NCBI RefSeq assembly: GCF_009604385.1
Contig: NZ_WEGJ01000008.1
Coordinates: 62,001 to 126,000 of the forward strand
DNA from: Streptomyces smaragdinus
GTDB taxonomy: Bacteria > Actinomycetota > Actinomycetes > Streptomycetales > Streptomycetaceae
Length of the DNA stretch: 64,000 bases
Reading direction: 5' to 3'
A program made the position numbers and the translations under genes. Position 1 is the first letter of the stretch. The number at the start of each line of letters is the position of its first letter. Positions 1 to 8,454 of this stretch are shown in pieces. The notes beneath the pieces are model-generated. The model searched no databases, was not told where the DNA came from, and was given only the letters and a program-made list of their open reading frames with translations.

Positions 1-2
1 TG

Positions 3-353
3 CGGGTGGCGAAGGCCGATCCGTGGTCGGTGATGAAGGTCAGCTTCCTGCTGTCCATAGCCCTCGGGCTGTGCACGGTCGTGGCCGTGGCGATGCTGTG
101 GATGGTGCTGGACGCGATGGGGGTCTTCTCCACCGTCGGTTCCACCCTCGCGGAGGCCACCGAGGCCGAGGGGAACAAGACGTTCGACCTGGAGTCGTTC
201 CTGTCGCTGCCGCGGGTGCTGAGCTTCACGGCGGTGATCGCGGTGATCGACGTGGTGCTCGCGACGGCGCTCGCGACGCTCGGCGCGTTCATCTACAACC
301 TGTCCGCCGGCTTCGTCGGCGGGGTCGAGCTGACACTGGCGGAGGACGAGTAG
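3..353 (+). CDS. DUF3566 membrane protein, C-terminal part (5' end outside window)
   Basis: The reading frame is open to the left edge, so only the C-terminal part is seen. It carries two membrane segments (VSFLLSIALGLCTVVAVAML and VIAVIDVVLATALATLGAFI) separated by a short extracytoplasmic stretch. This is the usual DUF3566 arrangement, a family of unknown function encoded just downstream of gyrA in actinobacteria. A tRNA-Ile and a DLW-39 gene follow in the order expected for that locus. The in-frame GTG at position 6 is probably internal, because family members normally have a long, disordered, proline-rich N-terminus. Confidence 0.85.
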   Translation, partial: RVAKADPWSVMKVSFLLSIALGLCTVVAVAMLWMVLDAMGVFSTVGSTLAEATEAEGNKTFDLESFLSLPRVLSFTAVIAVIDVVLATALATLGAFIYNLSAGFVGGVELTLAEDE

Positions 354-426
354 TCGCCGGTCAGCGGCCCTGGACAACCGATTTTGGGACTCGGCCCCTG
401 GTGCGCTAATCTTCAGGGGTCGGCAG

Positions 427-500
427 GCGGGTATAGCTCAGACGGTTAGAGCGCATCCCTGATAAGGATGAGGCCCCAGGTTCAAGTCCTGGTACCCGCA
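427..500 (+). tRNA. tRNA-Ile (GAT)
   Basis: A full cloverleaf can be drawn. The acceptor stem GCGGGTA pairs with TACCCGC, the anticodon loop is CTGATAA (anticodon GAT), and the T-arm is CCAGG TTCAAGT CCTGG. The discriminator base is A and the next bases are CCG, so the 3' CCA is not encoded. A strong hairpin terminator follows within 12 nt. Confidence 0.95.
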
Positions 501-511
501 CCGCAGAGAGA

Positions 512-536
512 GCCCCCGGTGGATTCCACCGGGGGC
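512..536 (+). terminator. Hairpin terminator after tRNA-Ile
   Basis: Eleven perfect base pairs (GCCCCCGGTGG with CCACCGGGGGC) close a 3-nt loop 12 nt after the tRNA. The stem is followed by a short T-rich stretch, TTCTTCG. Confidence 0.85.
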
Positions 537-661
537 TTCTTCGTGTCCCCCGTCGGGCCGGTCCGGGTGAGGGTGGGGGGAAGCGGAAACCGGGGCGGCG
601 GGTGCTGTGTATCATCGGGGCCGGAAGGTCCCAAATGCCTAACGAATAACGAGGTAGCGCG

Positions 662-796
662 GTGAAGAAGCTGTTCCTGGTCGCACTGGCCGCTCTGGGC
701 GGGCTCCTCGTGTACCGCCAGATCCAGGCGGACCGCGCCGAGCAGGACCTGTGGACGGAGGCCACCGACTCGGTGCCGTCCAGCTCGGGCGTCTGA
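662..796 (+). CDS. DLW-39 family small protein
   Basis: A 44-residue protein starts at GTG with GAGG about 8 nt upstream. It opens with VKKLFLVALAALGGLLVYRQ, a short membrane or signal-like segment, and continues with an acidic tail containing EQDLW. The DLW motif and the 39-44 residue length match the actinobacterial DLW-39 family, whose function is unknown and which typically lies beside gyrA and tRNA-Ile. A terminator follows immediately, so it is probably a separate transcript. Confidence 0.85.
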   Translation: MKKLFLVALAALGGLLVYRQIQADRAEQDLWTEATDSVPSSSGV

Positions 797-810
797 TACG
801 AGGTTTCCGG

Positions 811-847
811 AACCCCGGACCCCCGCCATCGTGCGGAGGCCGGGGTT
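811..847 (+). terminator. Hairpin terminator after DLW-39 gene
   Basis: AACCCCGG and CCGGGGTT form the base of an imperfect stem, with further pairing of ACCCCCGC-like and GCGGAGG bases inside. It starts 14 nt after the DLW-39 stop, and T-rich sequence follows. Confidence 0.7.
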
Positions 848-990
848 CTTGCGTTGCGGGATCTTTGCGTCTGCGGGCTTCGGCAGGGCGGATCCGCTGT
901 AGCGGGGCTGTGACAGCCTACCCCTGGTGTTTGCTATTGCACATCTCCTAGGGTGCTCGTAGTCACTTCGCGAACGAGGGGGGACATGAC

Positions 991-2853
991 ATGCGAGGAC
1001 TGACGGCGGGAGCCGTCGCGGGCGCGATCCTGCTGCTGACCGCCGCACCGCCGGCCACCGCTTCCGTACGCACCCAGCAACCCGACTACGACAACAGCGG
1101 CCTGATCATGGTGCTGGACTCCTCCGGCTCCATGCGCGACGACGACGGCAGCGGCGGTACGCGCATCGACGCCGCCCGCACCGCCGTCGGCAACGTCGTG
1201 GACAGCCTGCCCGACGGCTACCCCACCGGTCTGCGCGTCTACGGCGCCGACAAGACGCGCGGCTGCACCGACACCCGGCTCGTCCAGCCCGTCCGGCCCC
1301 TGGACCGCGACGGCGTCAAGGCGGCCGTGGCGGCCGTACGGCCCAAGGGGGATACCCCCATCGGCTACGCGCTGCGCCAGGCGGCCGAGGACCTGCCCGC
1401 GACCGCCCCGGGGGCGCTGGGGCACCGGTCGATCCTGCTGATCTCCGACGGCGAGGACAACTGCGGCGCCCCGGAGCCCTGCGAAGTCGCCGCGGAGCTG
1501 GGCAAGAAGGGGATCGACCTGCGGATCGACACCATCGGCTTCCAGGTGAAGGGCAGGGCCCGCGCCCAGCTCGAGTGCGTCGCCGAGGCCGGCCACGGCT
1601 CGTACTACGACGCTCCCGACGCCGACGCGCTGGGCCGCCAGCTGGAGCGCGCCGGACGCCTCTCCGCCCACGGCTACCGCTTCAAGGGCGCCCCCGTCGA
1701 CGGCGGGCCGACGGCCGAAGACGCCGCGGAGCTGAGCCGGCCGGGGCAGTTCCTGGACAGCATCGGACCCGGCGAGACCAAGTGGTACGCCGCCACCCTC
1801 GACGCCTCCTCCGCCGCCGACTTCGGCGTCACGGCCGTCCCGCAGCCCGGGGTCGCGGTGAAGTACGGCGACGGGATCGACCTGCGGCTCACCGCCACCG
1901 ACACGTACACCTCCCAGTGCGACGCGCAGAGCGACGACCAGCGCCAGGAGGAGGGCGCCCACGTCCTCACCAACGCCGTCAGCCGGGTGCCCAGCTCCGA
2001 CGGCGGCCATGCCTGCGACCGGGCCGGCCGGTATCTGCTCTCCGTCGCCCGCGTCACCTCACCCGGCGCCGACCGGGCCCGCTGGCCGGTGGAGCTGCGC
2101 TTCGGGCTGGAGGATCCCCTGAAGCAGGGGCTGGTCCCGGCGCAGTCCGAGACCGAGTACGGCGACGTGCAGCTGCCCACCGGGGAGCCGCAGGACATCG
2201 AGGGCGGCACCGGTTTCAACGACGCCACCGCGCTCACGCCCGGTGTGTGGCGGGACCGGCTGCTGCCCGGGCAGACCACGTACTACCGGATCCCGGTCGG
2301 CTGGGGGCAGCAGCTGCGCTACCGCGCCGAGTTCGCCAATGAGCCGACCCTCCGGGAGGGCGGCGGGGTGTCGTCGTACGTCGACACCGACCTGTTCGCC
2401 GAGGGACGCAACGCCATCGGCGACGGCCCGTACACCAGCTCCAAGAGCTACTACGGTGAACCGGTCGCCGCCGACCTCGGCACCGTGCCGGTCAGCTGGA
2501 CCAACCGCTGGGAGACCGACGGCGCCGTGGTGCCCGTACGGCACCGCGGGGACTACTACATCGCCGTCCGCCTCGGCCCGAACGCCGCCCGGTTCGCGCG
2601 CAACGCCGCCATCGGCGTCGTCCTGCGCGTCGCCGTCGGCGGACGGGCCAAGGCCGGACCGCAGCACAACGCCCCGGCGCTGCAGGCGCGGGACGGCAAC
2701 GAAAACGGCAAGAAGACCACGGCGGGCGGCGGCAGCGGCGACGATGGCGCCGGCATTCCGCTGATCGCGGGCGCCACGGGCGGCGGGCTGCTACTCGTCG
2801 CGGTGATCGTATTCGCCGTCGTACGACGGACCAGGCAGAGGGGGACCAGGTGA
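991..2853 (+). CDS. Secreted, membrane-anchored von Willebrand factor A domain protein
   Basis: 620 residues. An N-terminal signal peptide (residues 1-25) precedes a VWA domain at about 35-225 with an intact metal-binding MIDAS start (DSSGSM) and a downstream TPIGYAL. The long C-terminal half has beta-rich segments such as LPGQTTYYRIPVGWGQQ. A Gly-rich linker leads to a single membrane helix near residues 588-612 with a basic tail, so the domains lie outside the cell. The ATG has a GAGGGGG ribosome site. The stop overlaps the GTG of the next gene by 4 nt, so the two are co-translated. A role in surface binding or assembly is typical of VWA proteins; the ligand is unknown. Confidence 0.85.
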   Translation: MRGLTAGAVAGAILLLTAAPPATASVRTQQPDYDNSGLIMVLDSSGSMRDDDGSGGTRIDAARTAVGNVVDSLPDGYPTGLRVYGADKTRGCTDTRLVQPVRPLDRDGVKAAVAAVRPKGDTPIGYALRQAAEDLPATAPGALGHRSILLISDGEDNCGAPEPCEVAAELGKKGIDLRIDTIGFQVKGRARAQLECVAEAGHGSYYDAPDADALGRQLERAGRLSAHGYRFKGAPVDGGPTAEDAAELSRPGQFLDSIGPGETKWYAATLDASSAADFGVTAVPQPGVAVKYGDGIDLRLTATDTYTSQCDAQSDDQRQEEGAHVLTNAVSRVPSSDGGHACDRAGRYLLSVARVTSPGADRARWPVELRFGLEDPLKQGLVPAQSETEYGDVQLPTGEPQDIEGGTGFNDATALTPGVWRDRLLPGQTTYYRIPVGWGQQLRYRAEFANEPTLREGGGVSSYVDTDLFAEGRNAIGDGPYTSSKSYYGEPVAADLGTVPVSWTNRWETDGAVVPVRHRGDYYIAVRLGPNAARFARNAAIGVVLRVAVGGRAKAGPQHNAPALQARDGNENGKKTTAGGGSGDDGAGIPLIAGATGGGLLLVAVIVFAVVRRTRQRGTR

Positions 2854-4205
2854 ACGGCAGGAAGGCCGCGGCGGCCGCGGCCCTGGCGCTGGGGGTGCTC
2901 GCCGCGAGCGCGGCCCCCGTGGCCGGGCAGGAACAGACGGACGCGCGGGCGTACCGGACCGCCGACGGCGCGCGGGAGACGAAGGGCGCCGCGAGCAGCG
3001 CGGACGGGCCGATGCTCGAGGCGGGCGAGGTGTATCTCGACACCATCGACCCCGGCGAGAAGCTCTATTACAAGATCAACCTCGATGCGCGGTCGAGCAC
3101 GTTCGTCGGGGTCACGGCCATTCCCCGGCCCGGCGACAAGGTCGCCTACGGCGACGGCTTCGACGTACAGCTCCTCAGCGCCGACAACACCAAGTGCGGC
3201 GGCGCCGACGAGAAGTTCGGCTTCGACGGCCGCAACCGGCCGCTGATCGACGCCGCGGCCCGCCGTATCGACCCGGAGGGGGACTGCCAGGAGGCAGGCG
3301 TCTACAACGTGCTCATCGAGCGCCTGAGCGACCCCACCTCCACCCCCAACCCGTGGACGCTGGAGCTGCGTCCCAGGGCCGAGCCGCCGGTGAAGTCCGG
3401 CCCGGCCGCCGGACAGCCGCAGGTCTACCCCAGCGCCACCCCGCGGCCCAACACCACCGCCACCGTCCGGGACATCGCCGGCGGCGCGGGGCAGGACGAC
3501 GCGGTCGGCATGGGCGACGGCGTGTGGAAGGACAAGGTGCTGCCCGGGCAGACGAAGTACTACCGGGTGCCGCTGGACTGGGGGCAGTCGCTCAGCACGT
3601 ACGCCGAGTTCGGGACCGCACCGGTCACCGACGAGAGCGCCTGGCTCGGCGACGGGGTCTCCGTCGAGTACTACAGCCCCAGCGGCTGGCACATCGGCGG
3701 CGGCGCGGAGGGCTACAACGGCCGCGAGCAGACACAGGTCGTCAACTACACCCCGAAGGTCGACTACGCCAACCGCACCGCCGACGACGACATCAACGGC
3801 TACGCCTACGCCGGCTGGTATCTCGTCACCGTGCACGTCAGCCAGGACGTCGGCGACTTCGTCAAGGGCGCCGTCCCGGTCACCCTGCGCACCACGATCG
3901 GCGGTACGGCGAAGGAGGGCCCGCAGTACGACGGCGACGCGGCGCAGGCCGGCTTCGGCCTCACCGACAGGGACCGGGACGCCGCGCAGCGGGGGCTCAC
4001 CGCGGCGGAGGCGGCCGCCGGCAGCGATACCAAGACGGTCATCGCGTACGCCGGCATCGGCGCCGGGGTGCTGCTGCTCGCCGGGCTCGGCGTGTGGACG
4101 CTGCTGGCCCGCCGGGGTTCTCCGACGGCGCCGGTGGGGGCGTTGCCGGAGAACCCGTACCAGCAGCAGCCGCCGGGCGGCGGGTACGGATATCCCGGGC
4201 AGTGA
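2850..4205 (+). CDS. Secreted membrane-anchored protein, VWA-less paralogue of the upstream gene
   Basis: 451 residues with a signal peptide at 1-27, an extracellular region and a C-terminal membrane helix near 395-417 followed by a short Pro/Gln/Gly tail. The extracellular region resembles the C-terminal half of the preceding VWA protein. WKDKVLPGQTKYYRVPLDWG matches WRDRLLPGQTTYYRIPVGWG, and DTIDPGEKLYYKINLDA matches DSIGPGETKWYAATLDA. The VWA domain itself is absent. The GTG start overlaps the upstream TGA (GTGA). No enzyme motif is visible. A complex or heterodimer with the VWA protein is inferred from the shared domain and the coupling. Confidence 0.8.
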   Translation: MNGRKAAAAAALALGVLAASAAPVAGQEQTDARAYRTADGARETKGAASSADGPMLEAGEVYLDTIDPGEKLYYKINLDARSSTFVGVTAIPRPGDKVAYGDGFDVQLLSADNTKCGGADEKFGFDGRNRPLIDAAARRIDPEGDCQEAGVYNVLIERLSDPTSTPNPWTLELRPRAEPPVKSGPAAGQPQVYPSATPRPNTTATVRDIAGGAGQDDAVGMGDGVWKDKVLPGQTKYYRVPLDWGQSLSTYAEFGTAPVTDESAWLGDGVSVEYYSPSGWHIGGGAEGYNGREQTQVVNYTPKVDYANRTADDDINGYAYAGWYLVTVHVSQDVGDFVKGAVPVTLRTTIGGTAKEGPQYDGDAAQAGFGLTDRDRDAAQRGLTAAEAAAGSDTKTVIAYAGIGAGVLLLAGLGVWTLLARRGSPTAPVGALPENPYQQQPPGGGYGYPGQ

Positions 4206-4208
4206 CGC

Positions 4209-4240
4209 ACCGGCCTCCCCCGACGCGGGGGGAGGCCGGT
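4209..4240. terminator. Bidirectional hairpin terminator between convergent genes
   Basis: Thirteen perfect pairs (ACCGGCCTCCCCC with GGGGGAGGCCGGT) enclose a 6-nt loop. The hairpin sits between the plus-strand VWA paralogue stop and the minus-strand kinase stop, so it can serve both transcripts. Confidence 0.8.
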
Positions 4241-4254
4241 CTTCTGGTACGGGG

Positions 4255-5454
4255 TCAGCCGGTCGCCAGCGCCCAGAAGCCGACCGCCAGGCACAGCAGC
4301 GCGACGACGACCACCGGTACGACGACCTTCACCGGCGGCCCGGCGCCGGCGGTACGGGCCTGTCGGGGCGTACGGGGCCGTGGCGGCGCCGTATACGGCC
4401 GGGTGGGCCCCGGCGGGGCCAGGGGGCCGGTCTGCGGGGTGGGCGTGGGCGTCGCCGGAGCCTGGGGCTGGGGCTGGGGCTGGGCCGGGACGGCGGCGGG
4501 CGGTGCCAGCGGGAAGCTGCCCGTGGGGGACGTTCCCGGCGGGCCGAAGCCCTCCGCGACGGGGGCGGGCGCCGGCTCCGGCCCCTGCGGCCCGTACCCC
4601 TGCGGCAGCGGTCCGATCTGGTCGAAGACCTCCACCGGCTCCTCGTCCCCCGCCGCCTCCGGCAGCAGCTCCGCCGCCGACGCGAGCGCCTTGCGCACCC
4701 CCGTCGCCGTCCGGAACCGGGCCTGCGGATCCGGCTGCAGCAGCCCCGCCAGCACCTGCCACAGCGGCTCCGGCACCCCCGCGGGCGCCGGGGGCGTGCC
4801 CTCGCGCAGGAACAGCTCGAACATCTCCTTGGCGTCCGGCTTCGCCCCGGTCAGCAGATACAGCCCGACCAGCCCCACCGCGTACAGGTCCGCCGGGAAG
4901 TCCGGCTCCGCGCCCAGCATCTGCTCCGGGGCGAAGTAACCGGGCGTGCCGACCACGAAGTTGGTCTCCGTCAGCCGTGCCTCGCCCTTGCGCATCGAGA
5001 TGCCGAAGTCCGACAGCTTCAGATGCGGGCGGCCCGTACCGGTGGCCTCCAGCAGGATGTTGGCTGGTTTGATGTCCCGGTGCACCACGCCCTCCGCGTG
5101 CACCGCGTCCAGCCCCGCGAGCAGCTGGTCCAGCAGCGTCACGGCGTAACGCGGCGGCAGCGGCCCGTAGTCCCCGCTCAGATGAGCCAGCGAACCACCG
5201 CTGACCAGGTCCATCGTGAACAGGACCTGGTCGTCGTCGGCCGCCCAGCTGGCCGGCGCCAGCACATGCGGGTGGTCGATGCGCAGCGCCTGCTCGCGGA
5301 CGAACCGCAGCAGCGCGTGCGCGTCCGACTGCTGCAGCACCTTCGCCGCCACATACCGCTTGCGGCGCTGGTCCCACGCGCGCCATACGGCGCCCGCACC
5401 GCCCCTGCCGATCGGGTCGACCAGCTCGTATCTCCCGGCGAAGACCTCACCCAT
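4255..5454 (-). CDS. Membrane-anchored Ser/Thr protein kinase without an ectodomain
   Basis: 399 residues. The kinase domain at about 8-265 has a P-loop GRGGAGAV, the catalytic Lys in AAKVL (residue 38), the HRDIKPAN loop (Asp near 127) and SDFG (near 149-151). A Pro/Ala/Gln-rich linker follows. The protein ends in one membrane helix at about 375-396 with almost nothing beyond it. It therefore lacks an external sensor domain, unlike PASTA kinases. The gene lies 30 nt downstream of a HTH gene on the same strand and is probably co-transcribed with it, which makes that protein a candidate partner or substrate. Confidence 0.9.
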   Translation of the reverse strand: MGEVFAGRYELVDPIGRGGAGAVWRAWDQRRKRYVAAKVLQQSDAHALLRFVREQALRIDHPHVLAPASWAADDDQVLFTMDLVSGGSLAHLSGDYGPLPPRYAVTLLDQLLAGLDAVHAEGVVHRDIKPANILLEATGTGRPHLKLSDFGISMRKGEARLTETNFVVGTPGYFAPEQMLGAEPDFPADLYAVGLVGLYLLTGAKPDAKEMFELFLREGTPPAPAGVPEPLWQVLAGLLQPDPQARFRTATGVRKALASAAELLPEAAGDEEPVEVFDQIGPLPQGYGPQGPEPAPAPVAEGFGPPGTSPTGSFPLAPPAAVPAQPQPQPQAPATPTPTPQTGPLAPPGPTRPYTAPPRPRTPRQARTAGAGPPVKVVVPVVVVALLCLAVGFWALATG

Positions 5455-5484
5455 GGCGCCGTGCCCCGTCCCCTGTCGTCCGGA

Positions 5485-6030
5485 TCAGTTCTGGTGCGCC
5501 TCGTAGTGGGCGACCGCGTCGGCGGTCCGCCCGGCGCCGTACACACGCAGAAACTCTGCCAGCTCCGGGTGGGCGGGGGCGAGCGAGTCCGCCGCTTCGA
5601 TGATGTCGGCCGCCCCCGCGACGGAGCGCAGCAGCGACTGGATCTCCCGTACGACCCGGCGCACGGTGGTGGCACCGGTCGCCGTGCTCGTCGTCGTCGT
5701 GCTCAGCACCGCGCCCCCGGCGTTCTTGCGGATGGCGTCCATCCGCGAGGCCGCCTCCGCCGCGCTGACACCGCCGACGGACACCTCGCGGGCGAGTTCC
5801 TGCAGCGCCTGGACGCGCTGGACCACGGCCGGGTTGCCGATCTTGGCGCGCTGGCCGCTCATCAGCTGGGAGAGCATCGGGGCGGAGATGCCGAGGATGC
5901 CGGCCAGCCGGGCCTGGTTGAGGCCGAGATCCTCTATGAGCCTGCGGAAGAGGACGCCGAGCGGTTCCCCGTACCAGCCGCGCTGCTGTTCGCGCGCCCT
6001 CTCACTGGCGTCTCTGCGAGTCTCGTCCAT
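5485..6030 (-). CDS. Helix-turn-helix DNA-binding protein paired with the kinase
   Basis: 181 residues. A XRE/lambda-repressor-like HTH lies at about residues 25-65 (LGLNQARLAGILGISAPMLS). A Thr/Ser cluster, STTTTSTATGATT, sits near the centre and could accept phosphate. The C-terminal region is helical with no other recognised motif. The ATG at 6028-6030 is preceded by GGGGAGG. It is the first gene of a likely two-gene unit with the kinase. Regulation by the neighbouring kinase is inferred from context only. Confidence 0.8.
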   Translation of the reverse strand: MDETRRDASERAREQQRGWYGEPLGVLFRRLIEDLGLNQARLAGILGISAPMLSQLMSGQRAKIGNPAVVQRVQALQELAREVSVGGVSAAEAASRMDAIRKNAGGAVLSTTTTSTATGATTVRRVVREIQSLLRSVAGAADIIEAADSLAPAHPELAEFLRVYGAGRTADAVAHYEAHQN

Positions 6031-6198
6031 GGCCGCCGCCTCCCCTGATGCACCCTGTGGCGTTCTTCACTCCTGCGAAGTCCCGTCACGCATCCTACGG
6101 AGCGCAGCCGTCCCTATACAGGGTCTGCGAGGCCCCGGGCGGCCGTCAAAGCTTTACGGGATCCTCCCTCGGACCAGGTACGCTGTCTGCGGTACCGC

Positions 6199-6271
6199 GG
6201 GGCCTTAGCTCAGTTGGTAGAGCGCCGTCTTTGCATGGCGGATGTCAGGAGTTCGACTCTCCTAGGCTCCA
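6199..6271 (+). tRNA. tRNA-Ala (TGC)
   Basis: The acceptor stem GGGGCCT pairs with AGGCTCC, with one G-T pair. The D-arm is GCTC AGTTGGTA GAGC, the anticodon loop TTTGCAT (anticodon TGC), and the T-arm AGGAG TTCGACT CTCCT. The discriminator is A, and the 3' CCA is not encoded. Confidence 0.95.
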
Positions 6272-6279
6272 CGCGAACC

Positions 6280-6314
6280 GGGGGACCTGTCCGTGACGCA
6301 CGGACAGGTCCCCC
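6280..6314. terminator. Strong bidirectional terminator after tRNA-Ala
   Basis: Sixteen perfect pairs (GGGGGACCTGTCCGTG with CACGGACAGGTCCCCC) close a 3-nt ACG loop, followed by GTCGTTTTC. It lies between the plus-strand tRNA and the end of the minus-strand DUF5324 gene. Confidence 0.9.
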
Positions 6315-6327
6315 GTCGTTTTCCCCG

Positions 6328-7104
6328 CTACCGGTCGTCCTCGCGCTCGTAGTACGCGCGCGTGGTGTCCGTCGGCTCGCCGGCCTCGTTCAGGTCCTCG
6401 GGCTGCTGCTCCGTGTCGAGGTCCGTGTCCGGGGACGTCTCCGCGTGCTCGACGCGGGCCTCGCGGTCCATGTACTCCGTGTCGTCCTCGATCCGCGCCT
6501 CCTGGCGGACCTCCGCCGCGGCCGGCGGCTCCACCAGCCAGTCCGGGTTCACCTGCCGGTCCCACCAGCGCCAGGCGGCGACCGCCCCCGCGCCCAGGAC
6601 CCCGGCGACGGCGGCGTTGCGGGCCGCGCGGCCGGCGACCGAGCGCCGCCGGCGCCGACGGGCCAGGGCGTCGATCTCCTCCGGTGTGATGTGCCCCCGC
6701 AGCGCGTGCAGCGCGGCGTGCGAGCGGGACCATGTCTCGCGGGCCACGGGGACCGCGAACTGCCGGGTGGCGACGGCGGCCCCGATGACCCGGGGGGCGG
6801 TGTACAGGGCGGCGCGCCGGGTGCCGTCGGCGGCGCGGGTCGCGGCGCGGTCCACCCCGTCGGGCATCTTCGCGCGGGCCTTGCGCATCCGGGGGGCGAC
6901 GTGGGTGCCGTAGGCCTGGTGTGCGTCCTGGGCCATGCCGGCGACCTTCGGACCGTAACGTCCGCGGGCCTCGGCGGCGTAATGGGCGCACTGGCCCGCT
7001 ATCTGCAGATACTGGTCCCTCGCTGAGCTGGCATACGGTGCCACCACCTCAGCTGCGTGCCTCACGGTCGCGCTGGCCGTGTGCGCGCTGTGGTTGCGGG
7101 TCAC
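6328..7104 (-). CDS. DUF5324 family protein with one membrane segment
   Basis: 258 residues from a GTG at 7102-7104, chosen because GGAGGAGG lies 6-8 nt upstream; a longer frame to 7233 has no such site. The N-terminal half is Ala/Arg-rich and helical, with phasin- or apolipoprotein-like amphipathic repeats (AAEVVAPYASSARDQYLQIA). A short hydrophobic segment near 185-202 (AAVAGVLGAGAVAAWRWW) is followed by NPDWLVEPPAAAEV and an acidic tail. This PDWLVEPP signature and layout match the Streptomyces DUF5324 family, which has no known function. Confidence 0.8.
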   Translation of the reverse strand: MTRNHSAHTASATVRHAAEVVAPYASSARDQYLQIAGQCAHYAAEARGRYGPKVAGMAQDAHQAYGTHVAPRMRKARAKMPDGVDRAATRAADGTRRAALYTAPRVIGAAVATRQFAVPVARETWSRSHAALHALRGHITPEEIDALARRRRRRSVAGRAARNAAVAGVLGAGAVAAWRWWDRQVNPDWLVEPPAAAEVRQEARIEDDTEYMDREARVEHAETSPDTDLDTEQQPEDLNEAGEPTDTTRAYYEREDDR

Positions 7105-7357
7105 GGGATTCCTCCTCCTCGTGGCATTCGGCAGGTCCGGCGGAGCTCGTATGCGGTGTCGTGCGGTACGCGTATCCACCCGTTTACAGATCATGCGTCC
7201 GGCTTCGAGGCTCGGCACGTCGGAGTAGGCCAAACTGGACGTACCGACCTCCTCGGCCGGCGGTCCCCCGACAAACGCCGTGTCAAGGTCTGGTCCGGAC
7301 CGCCGCGGCTTCGTGGCAGGATCGGTAGACGTCCCAGCAGACTATGGAAGGTAGATC

Positions 7358-7882
7358 GTGGCTGAGCAGCTGTACGCCACCCTGAAGACGAACCACGGCG
7401 ACATCAAGGTGAAGCTCTTCGAGAACCACGCCCCGAAGACGGTGGCGAACTTCACCGAGCTCGCGGAGGGCAAGCGCGAGTGGACGAACCCGGCGACCGG
7501 GAAGAAGTCCACGGACAGGCTCTACGACGGGACCGTCTTCCACCGCGTGATCTCCGGCTTCATGATCCAGGGCGGCGACCCGCTGGGGAACGGCATGGGC
7601 GGTCCGGGGTACGAGTTCGCGGACGAGTTCCACCCGGAGCTGTCGTTCAACAAGCCGTATCTGCTGGCCATGGCCAACGCCGGCCCGGGCACCAACGGTT
7701 CGCAGTTCTTCATCACCGTCGGCCCGACCCCGCACCTGAACCGGCGGCACACCATCTTCGGTGAGGTCGAGGACGCGGCCGGCCAGAAGGTCGTCGACTC
7801 GATCGCCACCACGGCCACCGGGCGCAACGACCGCCCGACGAAGGACGTGGTCATCGAGTCGGTGGTCATCGAGCGCGGCTGA
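7358..7882 (+). CDS. Cytoplasmic cyclophilin-type peptidyl-prolyl cis-trans isomerase
   Basis: 174 residues covering the whole cyclophilin fold without a signal peptide. Family motifs are clear: FHRVISGFMIQGGDP holds the catalytic Arg, and NGSQFFITVGPTPHLNRRHT carries the FFIT and HLN elements. The GTG start has GAAGGTAG upstream. It catalyses prolyl isomerisation during protein folding. It is transcribed alone, with a terminator directly downstream. Its place next to crgA matches the usual Streptomyces arrangement. Confidence 0.95.
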   Translation: MAEQLYATLKTNHGDIKVKLFENHAPKTVANFTELAEGKREWTNPATGKKSTDRLYDGTVFHRVISGFMIQGGDPLGNGMGGPGYEFADEFHPELSFNKPYLLAMANAGPGTNGSQFFITVGPTPHLNRRHTIFGEVEDAAGQKVVDSIATTATGRNDRPTKDVVIESVVIERG

Positions 7883-7890
7883 GACGAGCG

Positions 7891-7919
7891 GGGCCCGGGT
7901 CCTCGAAGGACCCGGGCCC
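7891..7919 (+). terminator. Terminator after cyclophilin gene
   Basis: Twelve perfect pairs (GGGCCCGGGTCC with GGACCCGGGCCC) enclose a 5-nt TCGAA loop, starting 9 nt after the stop codon. Confidence 0.85.
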
Positions 7920-7947
7920 ATGCTGTCTGACCTGCGCTCCCGGCGAC

Positions 7948-8143
7948 TTGTCCACAGGCTGTCGCCGAGGGTGTGCACGGGGTGCCGACACGGTCCGTGA
8001 CCGAACAGATCTGCGTTTCCGCTGGGAGATCAAGGGTTTTCCCCGCTCACCAGACCGAGTGAAACGTCACACCGGCGTCAACCCCGGCAAGGCTATCCAC
8101 AGATCTTCGGGTTTTTGCACAGCTGTGGATGACCTGTGGATAA
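7948..8143. other. Cluster of four DnaA-box-like 9-mers
   Basis: The 308-nt gap between the cyclophilin and crgA genes holds TTGTCCACA at 7948-7956 and CTATCCACA at 8093-8101. On the other strand it holds TCATCCACA at 8124-8132 and TTATCCACA at 8135-8143. The last is the perfect consensus DnaA box; the first fits the G-tolerant Streptomyces form. The two final boxes are only 2 nt apart. This is not oriC, which lies between dnaA and dnaN, but it could titrate or bind DnaA. No gene is visible in the gap. Confidence 0.55.
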
Positions 8144-8190
8144 CTTGAGGGATGTGGGTGACGGGACCGTGTCCCGTCACCGGTCGCCCC

Positions 8191-8454
8191 CTACTTCCAC
8201 TGGGTGGAGACCACGAACCCGGCCGCGATGAAGCCGAAGCCCACCACGATGTTCCAGTTGTTCAGCGCGCCCACCGGGTAGTCGCCGGATGTGACGTAGA
8301 ACACGACGATCCAGGCCAGCCCGATCAGGAAGAGCGCGAGCATCAAAGGCGCGACCAGCCGGCGCGGACCGGAGGCGCGCAGGCTGATGGCCTGGGCCGT
8401 CCGCTCGGGCGGCGGGGTGAAGTCGGCCTTCTTTCGGATGCGTGACTTCGGCAC
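8191..8454 (-). CDS. crgA: Cell division inhibitor CrgA
   Basis: 87 residues with a basic N-terminus ([16 protein letters not shown]) and two membrane helices at about 32-54 and 63-84. [23 protein letters not shown] closes the protein. This is the CrgA/UPF0233 signature. In Streptomyces CrgA coordinates growth and septation by influencing FtsZ ring formation, and in mycobacteria it bridges divisome proteins. It is divergent from the DUF881 gene and transcribed toward the DnaA-box cluster. Confidence 0.95.
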   Translation of the reverse strand: MPKSRIRKKADFTPPPERTAQAISLRASGPRRLVAPLMLALFLIGLAWIVVFYVTSGDYPVGALNNWNIVVGFGFIAAGFVVSTQWK

